DNA of 33,188 nt from Bacteroidota bacterium. Lineage in GTDB: Bacteria > Bacteroidota > Bacteroidia > Bacteroidales > FEN-979. Below, in pieces: positions 18,225-27,709 of this stretch. Under the pieces are notes generated by a model. It saw nothing but the letters and a program-made list of their open reading frames with translations. It made no database searches and was not told the DNA's origin. The stretch lies in contig JAPLDG010000007.1 of NCBI GenBank assembly GCA_026391845.1, positions 1 through 33,188 of the forward strand, in the 5' to 3' direction. The position numbers and the translations under genes were made by a program. The number at the start of each line of letters is the position of its first letter. Within the stretch, counting starts at the first letter, position 1.

Positions 18225-21200
18225 ATGAATACAAGCGCATTAAAACGGTTTGCCCAACAGGCACGCAATATTCTAAAAACAGGTATTGAAAAACAATTGA
18301 TCTATTGGGGATACAACCCAAAAACGAAGCAATTTACTACTGAAGCTCATGAAGTATTTGGGGGAGCAGAGTTTGGAGGTAAACTGATTGATGATCCGGA
18401 TTTTTATAAAAAATGGATAGCACTGAAAAGTGCTGTATTGATTAAAGGCGTCGATCAGGTTGCAGAGCAAGCTGCTTATACCTGGTTTAATCGTTTGATG
18501 GCTATTCATATATTGGCAAAAAACAACTACATAATACCCCAACTGGAATACACCAGCGCAGAAACCAGGACACCACTCATTGTGCAAGCAGCCAAACGGG
18601 GCATAAGTCCCAGAATGAGCACCAATCAGGCAGCAATGATGAACAGTCTGATTGAGGATGATCGCCTGGAAACTGAATTATTTACCTTATTAATAACCGC
18701 TTATTGCCATGGAAATGAGCTGTTACAGCGTGTATTTGGCCGGATGGATGATTTTACTGAACTGCTTCTTCCAGCCGATATACTTGCCACAAAAGGCTTT
18801 ATCGATTTATTAAACACTACGGATGCAATAACGGATGAGGATTACCGGCAGGTGGAACTTATAGGGTGGCTCTATCAATTCTATATTTCGGAGAAAAAGG
18901 CAGAAGTGGATAAAAAGCCCAAAGTTTTATTAGAAGATATTCCTGCAGCTACACAGATTTTTACTCCCAACTGGATAGTGAAATACATGGTACAAAATAC
19001 TGTGGGACGAATTTGGCTTGACCTGAATCCGGAATCACGTATACGGGAACAAATGAAATACCTGGTTGAAAATCCAGATGTAAAAGTACAACCCATTGTA
19101 AATGAAGTGGCTCAGATTAAATTACTAGACCCGGCTTGCGGATCGGGGCATATTTTGGTCGAAGGATTTGACATACTCTATTCCATGTATCGTGAAGAAG
19201 GCTATTCGGCAGTTGAAGCTGTGAAGTCTATTTTTACAGATAACCTCTGGGGATTAGACATTGACGCTCGGGCAACACAACTCTCCACGTTTGCTCTATT
19301 ACTAAAAGCAGCGGCAAAAGACCGTACCGTGCTCGATCGAAATATTCTGCCCCACGTCTACCCAATGCCCGAAACACAAGCGTTTTCCAAGCAAGAAGTG
19401 ATGGACTTTCTGGGCGAAGCTAATGCAGCTCATTCTGCTAAGTTATATGATGCACTAATACTTATGCAACAAAGCCAGAATCTCGGCTCTATCATGAAGT
19501 TCTCTTTCAATGACAAAGCGCAAGAAGCCATAAATCAACAAATTTCTGCTTGGGAATCCAAACCCAACCTTGACTTACTGCATCAAGACCTTTGGAAACG
19601 TCTTTCGCCTTATTTACAAGTGTTACAATTGCTTATGCAACACTATGAAGCAGTGGTTGCAAATCCTCCATATATGGGAGATGGTAAAATGAATGGAGAA
19701 TTGAAGAAATATATTCAAACAAAGTATCCTTTAAGTAAAGCAGATTTATTTTCGGTTTTTATGGAAGTTTGTTTGAATTTCTGTCAGATAAGGGGGCGTA
19801 TGGGAATGATAAATATGCACTCGTGGATGTTTCTTTCTTCGTTTGAAGCACTACGAAAAATGATTATCGATACCTATTATATCGAAAATATGTTGCATTT
19901 AGGTCCGCACACATTTGACGAATTAGGCGGTGAAGTAGTGCAAAATACAGCATTCGTATTTAGAAAATCAAAATCCTTTGAAACGGGTGTATACTATCGA
20001 TTGGTAAACGAGCCTAATTGTTCCGCAAAAGAAAATGCATTCTTCAAAATTGATAATTTATTTACAAATATTAATCAGTTTAATTTCGTTAAAATCAAGG
20101 GAAGTCCTGTCGCTTATTGGGCTAGTAAAAATGTTGTAAGTATTTTTAATAAAGCTGATTTATTGGATGATTCAACTACAATTAGGCAAGGATTAGCAAC
20201 TGGTAATAATCTACAATTTTTGAGACTATGGTTTGAAATAAACAATCTAAAGTTTTTTAGAAAATGTAAGTCAATTGAAGAGGCTAAGTCAATAAATATA
20301 AAATGGATGCCTTTTAATAAAGGAGGTGAAAATAGAAAATGGTCAGGAAATTATGATTTTGTTATTGCATTTGATAAGGAAAACATTGAATTATTATCAA
20401 AATCCGGCAATCAATTACCTTCTAAAGATTTATATTTTAAAAAAGGTATAACATGGACGGCAATTTCGACTAGCAAATTTAGTGTAAGAGAACATTTGAG
20501 TGGTTCTATTTTCTCCAATGCAGGAATGGTTTGTATTCTTGATAATAAGATTTTTGAATATGTAATGGCCTTATTGAATTCAAAAGTGCTTTCAGCGATA
20601 CTTAGTGTTTTAAGTCCAACATTAAATTTCAATGCAGGTGACATAAAAAGAATACCATTAATAATTAGCTCCAACCTTAAGATTAATGATTTTTGTCTGC
20701 TCAATATTGTTATTTCAAAATCTGATTGGGATTCCCATGAAACCTCTTGGGATTTTGAAAAACAACCATTAATTAATTTGAACAAAACTTCCTTGGAATC
20801 CGCTTATCAGTCTTGGGAAGAAAAAGTAACGCAGGACTTTTACCAGCTTCATGCCAATGAAACGGAGTTAAATCGTATTTTTATTGAAATCTATGGGTTG
20901 CAGGAGGAACTAACGGCTGAAGTAAAACTTAAGGATATTACCATATTGCAAGAAGAAATAGACAGCACAGCATTAAGCGATGCTACCAAACCAATTGGCA
21001 AACTACCCATAAAAAAGGATGTCGTGATACGTCAGATGGTTTCTTACATGATAGGTTGCCTGTTGGGGCGCTATCGCCTGGATAAACCGGGACTGTATAT
21101 TGCCCACCCAAACCCATCTGCAGAAGAAACGGCTGCTTACGAATATAATGGTTGTAGAGTAAATATCGATGAGGATGCCATTGTGCCATTAATGGATAAC

Positions 21201-21716
21201 TCCTGCAGTTTTGGCGACAACGCACTTATCCAACTAAAAAACCTGCTGGAAATACAATGGGGTGCAGATGAAAAATTGATAGAAACCATCAATTACTTGG
21301 AAGCAGCTTTAGGCAAGGAACTTGAAAATTACCTGGTAAAAGATTTCTGGAAGGACCATTGCCAGCGCTACCAGAAACGTCCAATCTATTGGTTATTCGC
21401 ATCGCCCAAAGGAGCTTTCCAGGTAATAACCTATATGCATCGTATGAATAAATACACGGTTGAGAAAATTCGCAAGTATCTGCTTCGGCATATCAGCAAT
21501 TTAGAAAATAGGGAAGCTGTATTATCTGGTACGAGCGATTCACTCGATCGTATTCAAATCCGTGAATTGGAAAAACTACAGCGCGACTTGCAGGAATGCC
21601 GCGATTATGACCTGGTTCTGAAAGATGTAGCCGATCATCAAATCGAATTCGATCTGGACGATGGTGTAACCGTAAATTACCAAAAGTTTGGAAGTGTAGT
21701 GGCAACGATAAAATAG
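18225..21716 (+). CDS. pglX: BREX type 1 adenine-specific DNA methyltransferase PglX
   Basis: A 1163-residue protein. Motif I LLDPACGSGH (about 299-308) binds S-adenosylmethionine, and motif IV NPPY (about 480-483) marks N6-adenine methylation. PglX methylates one strand of an asymmetric site in host DNA and so tells self from phage. The region after the catalytic domain (about residues 600-860, bases 20040-20800) should hold the target recognition domain; it is visibly more AT-rich than the two ends of the gene, which suggests recombinational replacement of the specificity region. The C-terminal region (about 900-1163) is conserved-looking again (KKDVVIRQMVSYMIGCLLGR). The frame is intact. 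pglZ follows after 37 bases. Confidence 0.95.
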   Translation: MNTSALKRFAQQARNILKTGIEKQLIYWGYNPKTKQFTTEAHEVFGGAEFGGKLIDDPDFYKKWIALKSAVLIKGVDQVAEQAAYTWFNRLMAIHILAKNNYIIPQLEYTSAETRTPLIVQAAKRGISPRMSTNQAAMMNSLIEDDRLETELFTLLITAYCHGNELLQRVFGRMDDFTELLLPADILATKGFIDLLNTTDAITDEDYRQVELIGWLYQFYISEKKAEVDKKPKVLLEDIPAATQIFTPNWIVKYMVQNTVGRIWLDLNPESRIREQMKYLVENPDVKVQPIVNEVAQIKLLDPACGSGHILVEGFDILYSMYREEGYSAVEAVKSIFTDNLWGLDIDARATQLSTFALLLKAAAKDRTVLDRNILPHVYPMPETQAFSKQEVMDFLGEANAAHSAKLYDALILMQQSQNLGSIMKFSFNDKAQEAINQQISAWESKPNLDLLHQDLWKRLSPYLQVLQLLMQHYEAVVANPPYMGDGKMNGELKKYIQTKYPLSKADLFSVFMEVCLNFCQIRGRMGMINMHSWMFLSSFEALRKMIIDTYYIENMLHLGPHTFDELGGEVVQNTAFVFRKSKSFETGVYYRLVNEPNCSAKENAFFKIDNLFTNINQFNFVKIKGSPVAYWASKNVVSIFNKADLLDDSTTIRQGLATGNNLQFLRLWFEINNLKFFRKCKSIEEAKSINIKWMPFNKGGENRKWSGNYDFVIAFDKENIELLSKSGNQLPSKDLYFKKGITWTAISTSKFSVREHLSGSIFSNAGMVCILDNKIFEYVMALLNSKVLSAILSVLSPTLNFNAGDIKRIPLIISSNLKINDFCLLNIVISKSDWDSHETSWDFEKQPLINLNKTSLESAYQSWEEKVTQDFYQLHANETELNRIFIEIYGLQEELTAEVKLKDITILQEEIDSTALSDATKPIGKLPIKKDVVIRQMVSYMIGCLLGRYRLDKPGLYIAHPNPSAEETAAYEYNGCRVNIDEDAIVPLMDNSCSFGDNALIQLKNLLEIQWGADEKLIETINYLEAALGKELENYLVKDFWKDHCQRYQKRPIYWLFASPKGAFQVITYMHRMNKYTVEKIRKYLLRHISNLENREAVLSGTSDSLDRIQIRELEKLQRDLQECRDYDLVLKDVADHQIEFDLDDGVTVNYQKFGSVVATIK

Positions 21717-21753
21717 TTCATAGATTCCTGACAACGTCAAGCAAAATCCAAAC

Positions 21754-24279
21754 ATGTTACAAGATAAAATTAAAACCTATTTCAACCGCAATCCTCAATT
21801 GAAGATTCTTTTCTTCTTCGACCCCGAAAGAGAAAATGAAGAAGAAGTCAAATTGATAAACATGGAGGGTGTGCAGGTAGAATATGCTCAGAATGATTGG
21901 TTTAACCTGAAAGTGAAATTTAACACAATTTGGAAAAACCAAAAGGTATTCCTATACCTGCGTATGTCGTCACCGCAAACCCAGGAAGACTTCCTCAACT
22001 TCCCGTTGCTTGGATTACTAAAGGCAAATAAAGAGTTGCGACTGGACAGCATCGCTGACTTTATGGAAGAGTTTGGGTTGAAATCGCACCAAATCAATTT
22101 GGTAAAAAAACATATAAAAGAATTGAAATACAGCCAAACGCAACAAGTACTGCGAGCTTGGTTAAATGCTGCCAACTTTGAAGAAAACAAAATACAGCAA
22201 GGACTTTTTTGTGTTTTTCTTGATCTCCCTAAAATGGAAGACTGGAATACCATAATTGTCCGGCTCTTGTCTTATTCAATTGAAAGCAAAGAAAAAGAGC
22301 TACTCCGTTTCTTTAAAAAAACAAAGGAGAATGGACTCTTGGATGTATTAAATAAACGCATCCGCCGCTGTTTTGGAGAAAGCCTTGAAGAAGCTGTGCC
22401 AGCTGAAGTTGTGGAATTAGTAAAACGGATGAAATATAATTCCATAGTCCAGGAATTTGTTGTCAATGAAGCCGACCCTTACAAGGCACTTAAAATAAAA
22501 GATGTTGACTGCATAGAGCCATTAAATCAACTTCGGGAGATGGGCTTGAATCATCCGTATCTGGGTAAAAATTTTGACGAAGTCCTCAAGATTAATGGTG
22601 CTTCAATTTTGGAATCCAGAATTATTGAACTCTATGGTGCAGATGCCAACTATGTGTACATGACTGATGAGCTAAAGTGGGAAGTCATTCGGTACTTGCT
22701 TAATCAATGTTTTGAACAACCTGGCAATTCAGGGAAGATATTGGAGCGAATATCGATTCAAACACAAGAGGATGGTTCACTGAAAGGAACTTTGTCATTT
22801 TTGGTATACACAACAGAGTTATTCAATAAAATTGATCAAATCAAAAGTTTGGTTTTTGATACACCGGACGAATATATTCAAAAATACACTGCTCAATTTT
22901 ACCTGATAGATCATCTGTACCGTAAATGTGTATTCATTTACCGTTCATTAGAATTAAATACAATTCCGGTGGAAGAGTTACTGGAACAACTTAAACTTCA
23001 GATTGAAAACAAATACAGTAAGTTTATTTATACACTGAATCGTGAATGGTTGTCCTGTTTGAGTTCAAAACAATTTGAATATAATAGTATAAGCTGCCCT
23101 AAACAATTCGATTTTTTCAAGAGGCTTATCCAACCATTGAAACAGAAAGTAGCTGTTATAATCAGTGATGCTTTACGCTACGAGGTTGCACAGGAATTGC
23201 TTAACGAACTGCATACTGATGATAAAAATGTATCTGAACTCAGTTGTCAATTAGCCTCACTTCCTTCCGAAACTGCATTTGGTATGGCTAATTTATTGCC
23301 GGGAAAATCGTTTGTTTATGATGGTGAAATCAAAATTGATGGTGAAAAACCTTTCAGTATTGACCAGCGCGATAAGATTTTAAAAAAACATTCAGATCGA
23401 TATAAAGCTGTCAGTTTCGAAACCATACTGAATGGTAGTAAACAAGATAACCGGGATTTATTTAAAGCAGATGTGATATATATATACCATGACATTATAG
23501 ACAAAGAGGGGCACAAAGGCACCGAGCGCAATGTTTTCAATGCTGCGCAAGTAGCAATCAATGAATTGTCTAAAATGGTAAAACAAATTCAAGGTGGATT
23601 TGGGGTTAATAAAGTAATCATCACCGCTGATCATGGGTTTATATACAATGACACTGAAATACAAGAAGCTGATAAAAATGAAATGGCCGAATGTCCCATT
23701 ATCGATGCTGGTGCTCGGCACTATGTAACCAATGGTGATCCAGAGATTGCAATTGGGCACAAGATTGCCTTATGTAAAACAACTAAATATCAGGGACCTT
23801 ATAAAGTTGTTATTCCTGACTCGGTCAATCGATTTAAAAAATCAGGATCACGTTACAAATTCACTCATGGAGGCGGAAGTATGCAGGAATTAATAGTTCC
23901 GGTAATTGAAAGCTCTCGTAAGGAAGATAAAGTTCAGAGAAAAGTAAAGCCACTATTACTTAGCCACAATCTGTCTATTGTATCGAATAATCTGAAAATT
24001 CAATTGTTACAGGAAAATCCACTTTCAGCCAGAGAAAAGGAGTGTACTATTGAGGTTGGAATTTTCAATGACACAGTTCTGGTATCCAACAAAGTAGTAC
24101 TAACATTAAACTCTATCGGTGAAATGCCATCGGAAAGAGCTTATACAGTTTCATTGGCGTTAAACATAAAATCAACTGAAAGCATACTCAAATTGAAAAT
24201 ATTTGACAGGGATGATTTGCTGAATCCACTTAATGAAGAAAACGTAAAGAATAATACTTTAATAGAAAGAGACTTTTAA
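21754..24279 (+). CDS. pglZ: BREX protein PglZ (alkaline phosphatase superfamily)
   Basis: An 841-residue protein. The PglZ domain lies in the second half, with AVIISDALRYEVAQEL (about 467-482) giving the metal- and nucleophile-site region and ITADHGF (about 623-629) a second metal-binding motif of the alkaline phosphatase fold. The C-terminal GGGSMQELIVPV is typical of the family. PglZ is required for BREX activity and binds the PglX complex; the N-terminal half is helical. The stop (24277-24279) and the brxL start (24281) are one base apart, so the two are almost certainly co-translated. Confidence 0.94.
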   Translation: MLQDKIKTYFNRNPQLKILFFFDPERENEEEVKLINMEGVQVEYAQNDWFNLKVKFNTIWKNQKVFLYLRMSSPQTQEDFLNFPLLGLLKANKELRLDSIADFMEEFGLKSHQINLVKKHIKELKYSQTQQVLRAWLNAANFEENKIQQGLFCVFLDLPKMEDWNTIIVRLLSYSIESKEKELLRFFKKTKENGLLDVLNKRIRRCFGESLEEAVPAEVVELVKRMKYNSIVQEFVVNEADPYKALKIKDVDCIEPLNQLREMGLNHPYLGKNFDEVLKINGASILESRIIELYGADANYVYMTDELKWEVIRYLLNQCFEQPGNSGKILERISIQTQEDGSLKGTLSFLVYTTELFNKIDQIKSLVFDTPDEYIQKYTAQFYLIDHLYRKCVFIYRSLELNTIPVEELLEQLKLQIENKYSKFIYTLNREWLSCLSSKQFEYNSISCPKQFDFFKRLIQPLKQKVAVIISDALRYEVAQELLNELHTDDKNVSELSCQLASLPSETAFGMANLLPGKSFVYDGEIKIDGEKPFSIDQRDKILKKHSDRYKAVSFETILNGSKQDNRDLFKADVIYIYHDIIDKEGHKGTERNVFNAAQVAINELSKMVKQIQGGFGVNKVIITADHGFIYNDTEIQEADKNEMAECPIIDAGARHYVTNGDPEIAIGHKIALCKTTKYQGPYKVVIPDSVNRFKKSGSRYKFTHGGGSMQELIVPVIESSRKEDKVQRKVKPLLLSHNLSIVSNNLKIQLLQENPLSAREKECTIEVGIFNDTVLVSNKVVLTLNSIGEMPSERAYTVSLALNIKSTESILKLKIFDRDDLLNPLNEENVKNNTLIERDF

Positions 24280-24280
24280 A

Positions 24281-26332
24281 ATGGATCTGAAAGAAAAAAT
24301 ATTGACGTACTTCGAGGGTAAAGTTGTAAGAAAAGACCTTGCCACTATAGTTAAAGGTAATCTGCCAGTACCAACCTACGTAATTGAATATTTATTAGCG
24401 CAATATTGTGCGGTTGACGATGAACAAATTATTGCTGAAGGAATTGAAAAGGTTAAGGAGATAATCCGGAATAACTATGTTAACCGAGCGGAAGCAGAAA
24501 TAATCAAGGGTCGTATCAGGGAACATGAACGTTATCGAGTGATTGACAAGGTGAATGTAAAGCTTAATGATAATATTCAAAATCAATTTGAGGCTGATTT
24601 TGCCAATTTAGCTATACCCAAAATTCCTATAAGTGATGATGTTGTTCAACGCAATCCTAAATTTTTGAGTGGAAACGGAGTATGGTGTATTGTTACTTTG
24701 GCATATGACCATTCAGAGACTGCACGTATCCGGTGGAGGATTGAGGATATAAAGCCAATCCAAATTTCAGCAATAGATTATGATTATTATATTAGTCAGC
24801 GTCAAAATTTTACAACTGAGGAATGGATCGACTTTTTGGTACAATCTATAGGAATTAAACCAGCAGTATTAAACAGAAGGGGTAAATTTATTCAATTAGC
24901 TCGCTTATTACCACATGTTGAGAATAATTATAACTTTATCGAGTTGGGGCCTAAGGGAACAGGCAAATCACATATATTTCTTGAACTTTCCCCAAATGGT
25001 GTGTTGGTTTCAGGTGGAGATATTACATCTGCACGACTGTTTGTTAAGCACTCGGGTAATAAGGAAATACTGGGGTTGGTTGGATACTGGGATGTAGTAG
25101 CAATGGATGAATTTGAGCGCCAACCTGGAAAAAAGGCGGATGCTGTTCTGGTAGATCACATGCAAACCTATTTGGCAAACAAATCTTTCAACCGCGGCGG
25201 AACTCCTCATGAAGCTGTAGCTTCCATGGCTTTTGTTGGCAATACAAAGCATACTGTTCCTTTCATGTTAAAAAATTCCAATTTATTTGAATCAATCCCG
25301 GAAGGTTTTATCAAAGGAGCGTTTTTGGATCGAATTCACCTTTATAATCCAGGTTGGGAAGTAAGAGTTTTGAAAAAAACGTGGTTCTGTGATGATTTCG
25401 GATTTATATCTGATTACTTAGCTGAATTACTGCATATTCTCCGCAAGCAAGACAATTCTTCTATGTTAAATGATTATGTAAAGTTCGATTCTTCATTGAC
25501 TGAACGTGATCACAATGCCATTAGAAAGACATTTTCTGGATTGATGAAACTCATTTATCCCGATAAAATTATCACCCAGGAAGAAGCATTGGAATTAATA
25601 GATTTTGCAACCGAAGGACGTAAAAGAGTTAAAGATCAACTGTATATAATAGATGAAACTTTTAAGGCAGAGCCAGTATCGTTTAACTATAAAATTCTCG
25701 CGACAGGCGAGACAGTGAATATAGAAACTCTGGAGCGAATAGACAATCCTGCCTTTTTTGCGACTATTCTGTCTCCTTTATCGTCTTCCACAAATGAAGA
25801 GGGTGATAATCGCAATGAATCAATTGAAGGAACACAAATTAAACGGCCCCGAATTGAACTTTTGCCCAAAGTAAAGAACCTTTCAGTTCGTGAGAATCAG
25901 ACGGGCATTTCATATGAAGCCTTATTCGGGGATTATTTAAAAGGGGCAAAACAAATTACTATTGAAGATCCATTTATTCGTATGCCTTATCAGATAAAGA
26001 ATTTGATTGAACTGCTAAGCTTGATTTCTCGTCTGAAAGAAGTGGATGAAGAAGTAAATGTTCATCTTCTGACTTCGAACAGTGACGAACGAATTCCAGA
26101 TTCTATCGACGCTTTTGACGAAATAACAGAATCTGTATTGGAAGTTGGGATTAATTTCACATACGAGTTCAAGGAATTCCATGATCGTAAAATTGTCACA
26201 GATACTGGTTGCGAAATTATTCTTGGGAGAGGGCTAGATATTTTTGAGGCAAGAAGAGGATATTCTATTGAGGAATTTATGCAGGAAAGGAGAAGATGTA
26301 AAGCTTTTTCAGCCGTATTTCTTAAAGGTTAG
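24281..26332 (+). CDS. brxL: BREX AAA+ protein BrxL with C-terminal MITD1-like (MIT_C) domain
   Basis: A 683-residue protein. The N-terminal domain (1 to about 150) has the BrxL signature GKVVRKDLATIVKG and the AVDDEQIIAEGIEKV region. The AAA+ domain has Walker A GPKGTGKS (about 223-230), Walker B VVAMDEFER (about 272-280) and GTPHEAVASMAFVGNT. BrxL family proteins form DNA-binding ring assemblies needed for phage exclusion but not for methylation. After an acidic, serine-rich linker (about 500-535) the C-terminus (538-683) does not look like a Lon protease domain. It reads like the PLD-like C-terminal domain of eukaryotic MITD1: SYEALFGDYL, ITIEDPFIRMPYQIKN, VHLLTS, FHDRKI (633-638) and LGRGLDIF. 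I saw no Lon Ser/Lys dyad. Last gene of the operon. Confidence 0.92.
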   Translation: MDLKEKILTYFEGKVVRKDLATIVKGNLPVPTYVIEYLLAQYCAVDDEQIIAEGIEKVKEIIRNNYVNRAEAEIIKGRIREHERYRVIDKVNVKLNDNIQNQFEADFANLAIPKIPISDDVVQRNPKFLSGNGVWCIVTLAYDHSETARIRWRIEDIKPIQISAIDYDYYISQRQNFTTEEWIDFLVQSIGIKPAVLNRRGKFIQLARLLPHVENNYNFIELGPKGTGKSHIFLELSPNGVLVSGGDITSARLFVKHSGNKEILGLVGYWDVVAMDEFERQPGKKADAVLVDHMQTYLANKSFNRGGTPHEAVASMAFVGNTKHTVPFMLKNSNLFESIPEGFIKGAFLDRIHLYNPGWEVRVLKKTWFCDDFGFISDYLAELLHILRKQDNSSMLNDYVKFDSSLTERDHNAIRKTFSGLMKLIYPDKIITQEEALELIDFATEGRKRVKDQLYIIDETFKAEPVSFNYKILATGETVNIETLERIDNPAFFATILSPLSSSTNEEGDNRNESIEGTQIKRPRIELLPKVKNLSVRENQTGISYEALFGDYLKGAKQITIEDPFIRMPYQIKNLIELLSLISRLKEVDEEVNVHLLTSNSDERIPDSIDAFDEITESVLEVGINFTYEFKEFHDRKIVTDTGCEIILGRGLDIFEARRGYSIEEFMQERRRCKAFSAVFLKG

Positions 26333-26507
26333 ATTTCGACAGTTGATCCTTTTTATTTTCCCAACCCACCGTTATATTACAATAATAAACCCTTTCCCTG
26401 AGAGCATGATCTTTGCACTGTTGTAAAAGGTTCAATGCATTTCCAATATGTCTTCAGAATGGTCGCAAAAAACATTATTGTTATGCTTAATATTGAGACC
26501 CATAGCA
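26333..26507. other. Convergent intergenic region between brxL and the SIR2-like gene
   Basis: AT-rich, 175 bases, with no credible gene on either strand and no strong terminator hairpin. It marks the right end of the BREX operon. Confidence 0.5.
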
Positions 26508-27542
26508 TCATTTTAAATGTTTAACTATATTAATAATTTGCAAATAAAATTCCTTGTATGTGCTACAAGGAACAGGTATCACCGATACACCAAGGGATCT
26601 AAGCACATCTGTGACAGCATCTGTTTTCTGGATAGCAAGCTTTTTCTTATACCGGTCTATGAACGGAATCTTATTGTCAGATTCGAAATCTAACCCGTGG
26701 TCTTTCTTTACCGCTGAGAAATAAATAATTTCATTATTGATTTCTATATCATGCTTATTTTTTGATCGCATGAGTTCTGCTCTATGAAGCAATAACCACC
26801 AAAGATGATTTTCGGAGAAATCCAGTGAGAATCCAGCAATAATAAGCTTGTGTGTGAAGAACAAATCCATCCAGTATCGTAATTCGTCATTATCACGTAT
26901 TCTTATCAGCAAGCTTTTTTTTCCGCTTTTCTTTTGTCTTCCACTTTCTCCAATGATAATCCTTTGAATCCTTTCAAAATATTCCGAGTAGTGTTCAAAG
27001 CCAATCATTATGGATTCTTGAGGAAAATTAGGCAAAGAGGGGTTGGTTTTTCGATTGTGATATAATTCGCCATGAACGTGTCTAACATTAATATCACCAA
27101 TCTTATATCCCCTATACAAACTGTGTTTGGATTCTGAATTATCGATTGAGTATTTGATTTTGTTTTCCATGAAATCAGTTGTCAAGGCATTTTCAAGGTT
27201 GTAATCATAATTTGTTGTGATGATTTCCTTAATGCCGCTTTCCATAAAGCCACAATGGACATTGATATCGACTAACTTACTGGCTTCCGCTTCCAATATT
27301 CTTGAAATACTAATTTTAAGTTGCTTCAATTTTTCTCCATTTTCTCCCGATCCTGGTTTTGAATAAAGCATCTCCTCAAATGCTAAAGGAAACGGCTTTA
27401 AATCATTTGTAAGGTCAACCTTTATCCGGAATGAATCTGAAATCAATTTCAATAAAGCGCCCCAGGATGCTCCTCTATTTTCCTCAGTCCTGTTTATACC
27501 ATTACCAAGAAATAATGCCGTTTGACCTTTAAAACTTTTCAT
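26508..27542 (-). CDS. SIR2-like domain protein (putative NAD+-consuming defence effector)
   Basis: A 344-residue protein from the ATG at 27542; a TTG five codons upstream is possible. SIR2-like features in order: LFLGNGINR (10-18, nucleotide-binding loop), EIITTNYDYNLE (about 106-117) and VRHVHGEL (about 153-160), with the histidine expected in catalysis. Later, IIAGFSLDFSENHLWWLL is typical of bacterial SIR2_2-type proteins. Several such proteins (ThsA, DSR and others) deplete NAD+ to abort phage infection, so an abortive-infection role is plausible but inferred. The C-terminal half shows no recognised sensor domain, and no partner such as an Argonaute is adjacent. The gene is AT-rich like BREX and converges on brxL. 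An 8-bp inverted repeat lies about 45 bases upstream. Confidence 0.8.
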   Translation of the reverse strand: MKSFKGQTALFLGNGINRTEENRGASWGALLKLISDSFRIKVDLTNDLKPFPLAFEEMLYSKPGSGENGEKLKQLKISISRILEAEASKLVDINVHCGFMESGIKEIITTNYDYNLENALTTDFMENKIKYSIDNSESKHSLYRGYKIGDINVRHVHGELYHNRKTNPSLPNFPQESIMIGFEHYSEYFERIQRIIIGESGRQKKSGKKSLLIRIRDNDELRYWMDLFFTHKLIIAGFSLDFSENHLWWLLLHRAELMRSKNKHDIEINNEIIYFSAVKKDHGLDFESDNKIPFIDRYKKKLAIQKTDAVTDVLRSLGVSVIPVPCSTYKEFYLQIINIVKHLK

Positions 27543-27586
27543 TTTTTCGAATGACAATTTGCTTTTGGATAAATTTCATCAGATAT

Positions 27587-27610
27587 CATTATTTACTGTA
27601 GGAAATAATG
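27587..27610. promoter_or_regulatory. Inverted repeat upstream of the SIR2-like gene
   Basis: CATTATTT (27587-27594) and AAATAATG (27603-27610) are perfect 8-bp arms around an 8-base spacer, beginning 45 bases upstream of the SIR2 ATG on its promoter side. It may be an operator. No TAnnTTTG box could be placed with confidence. Confidence 0.4.
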
Positions 27611-27690
27611 GACAACCTCGAATTACAAGTTCAAAACTGCAAGTTCACAATCATTTGTAATTATTATACTGAAAGTATGCTCCGTTGCAA

Positions 27691-27705
27691 TTCCATTTTA
27701 TGGAA
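27691..27705. repeat. Short hairpin just after sbcC
   Basis: TTCCAT-TTT-ATGGAA is a 6-bp stem with a 3-base loop, beginning four bases downstream of the sbcC stop. It could be a weak transcription end for the sbcDC operon, but no T-run follows on the minus strand. Confidence 0.3.
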
Positions 27706-27709
27706 ACTT

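Noticed and set aside
24281-26332. Lon-type protease activity of BrxL
   Set aside because: No Lon Ser/Lys dyad could be found; the C-terminus resembles MITD1 instead.
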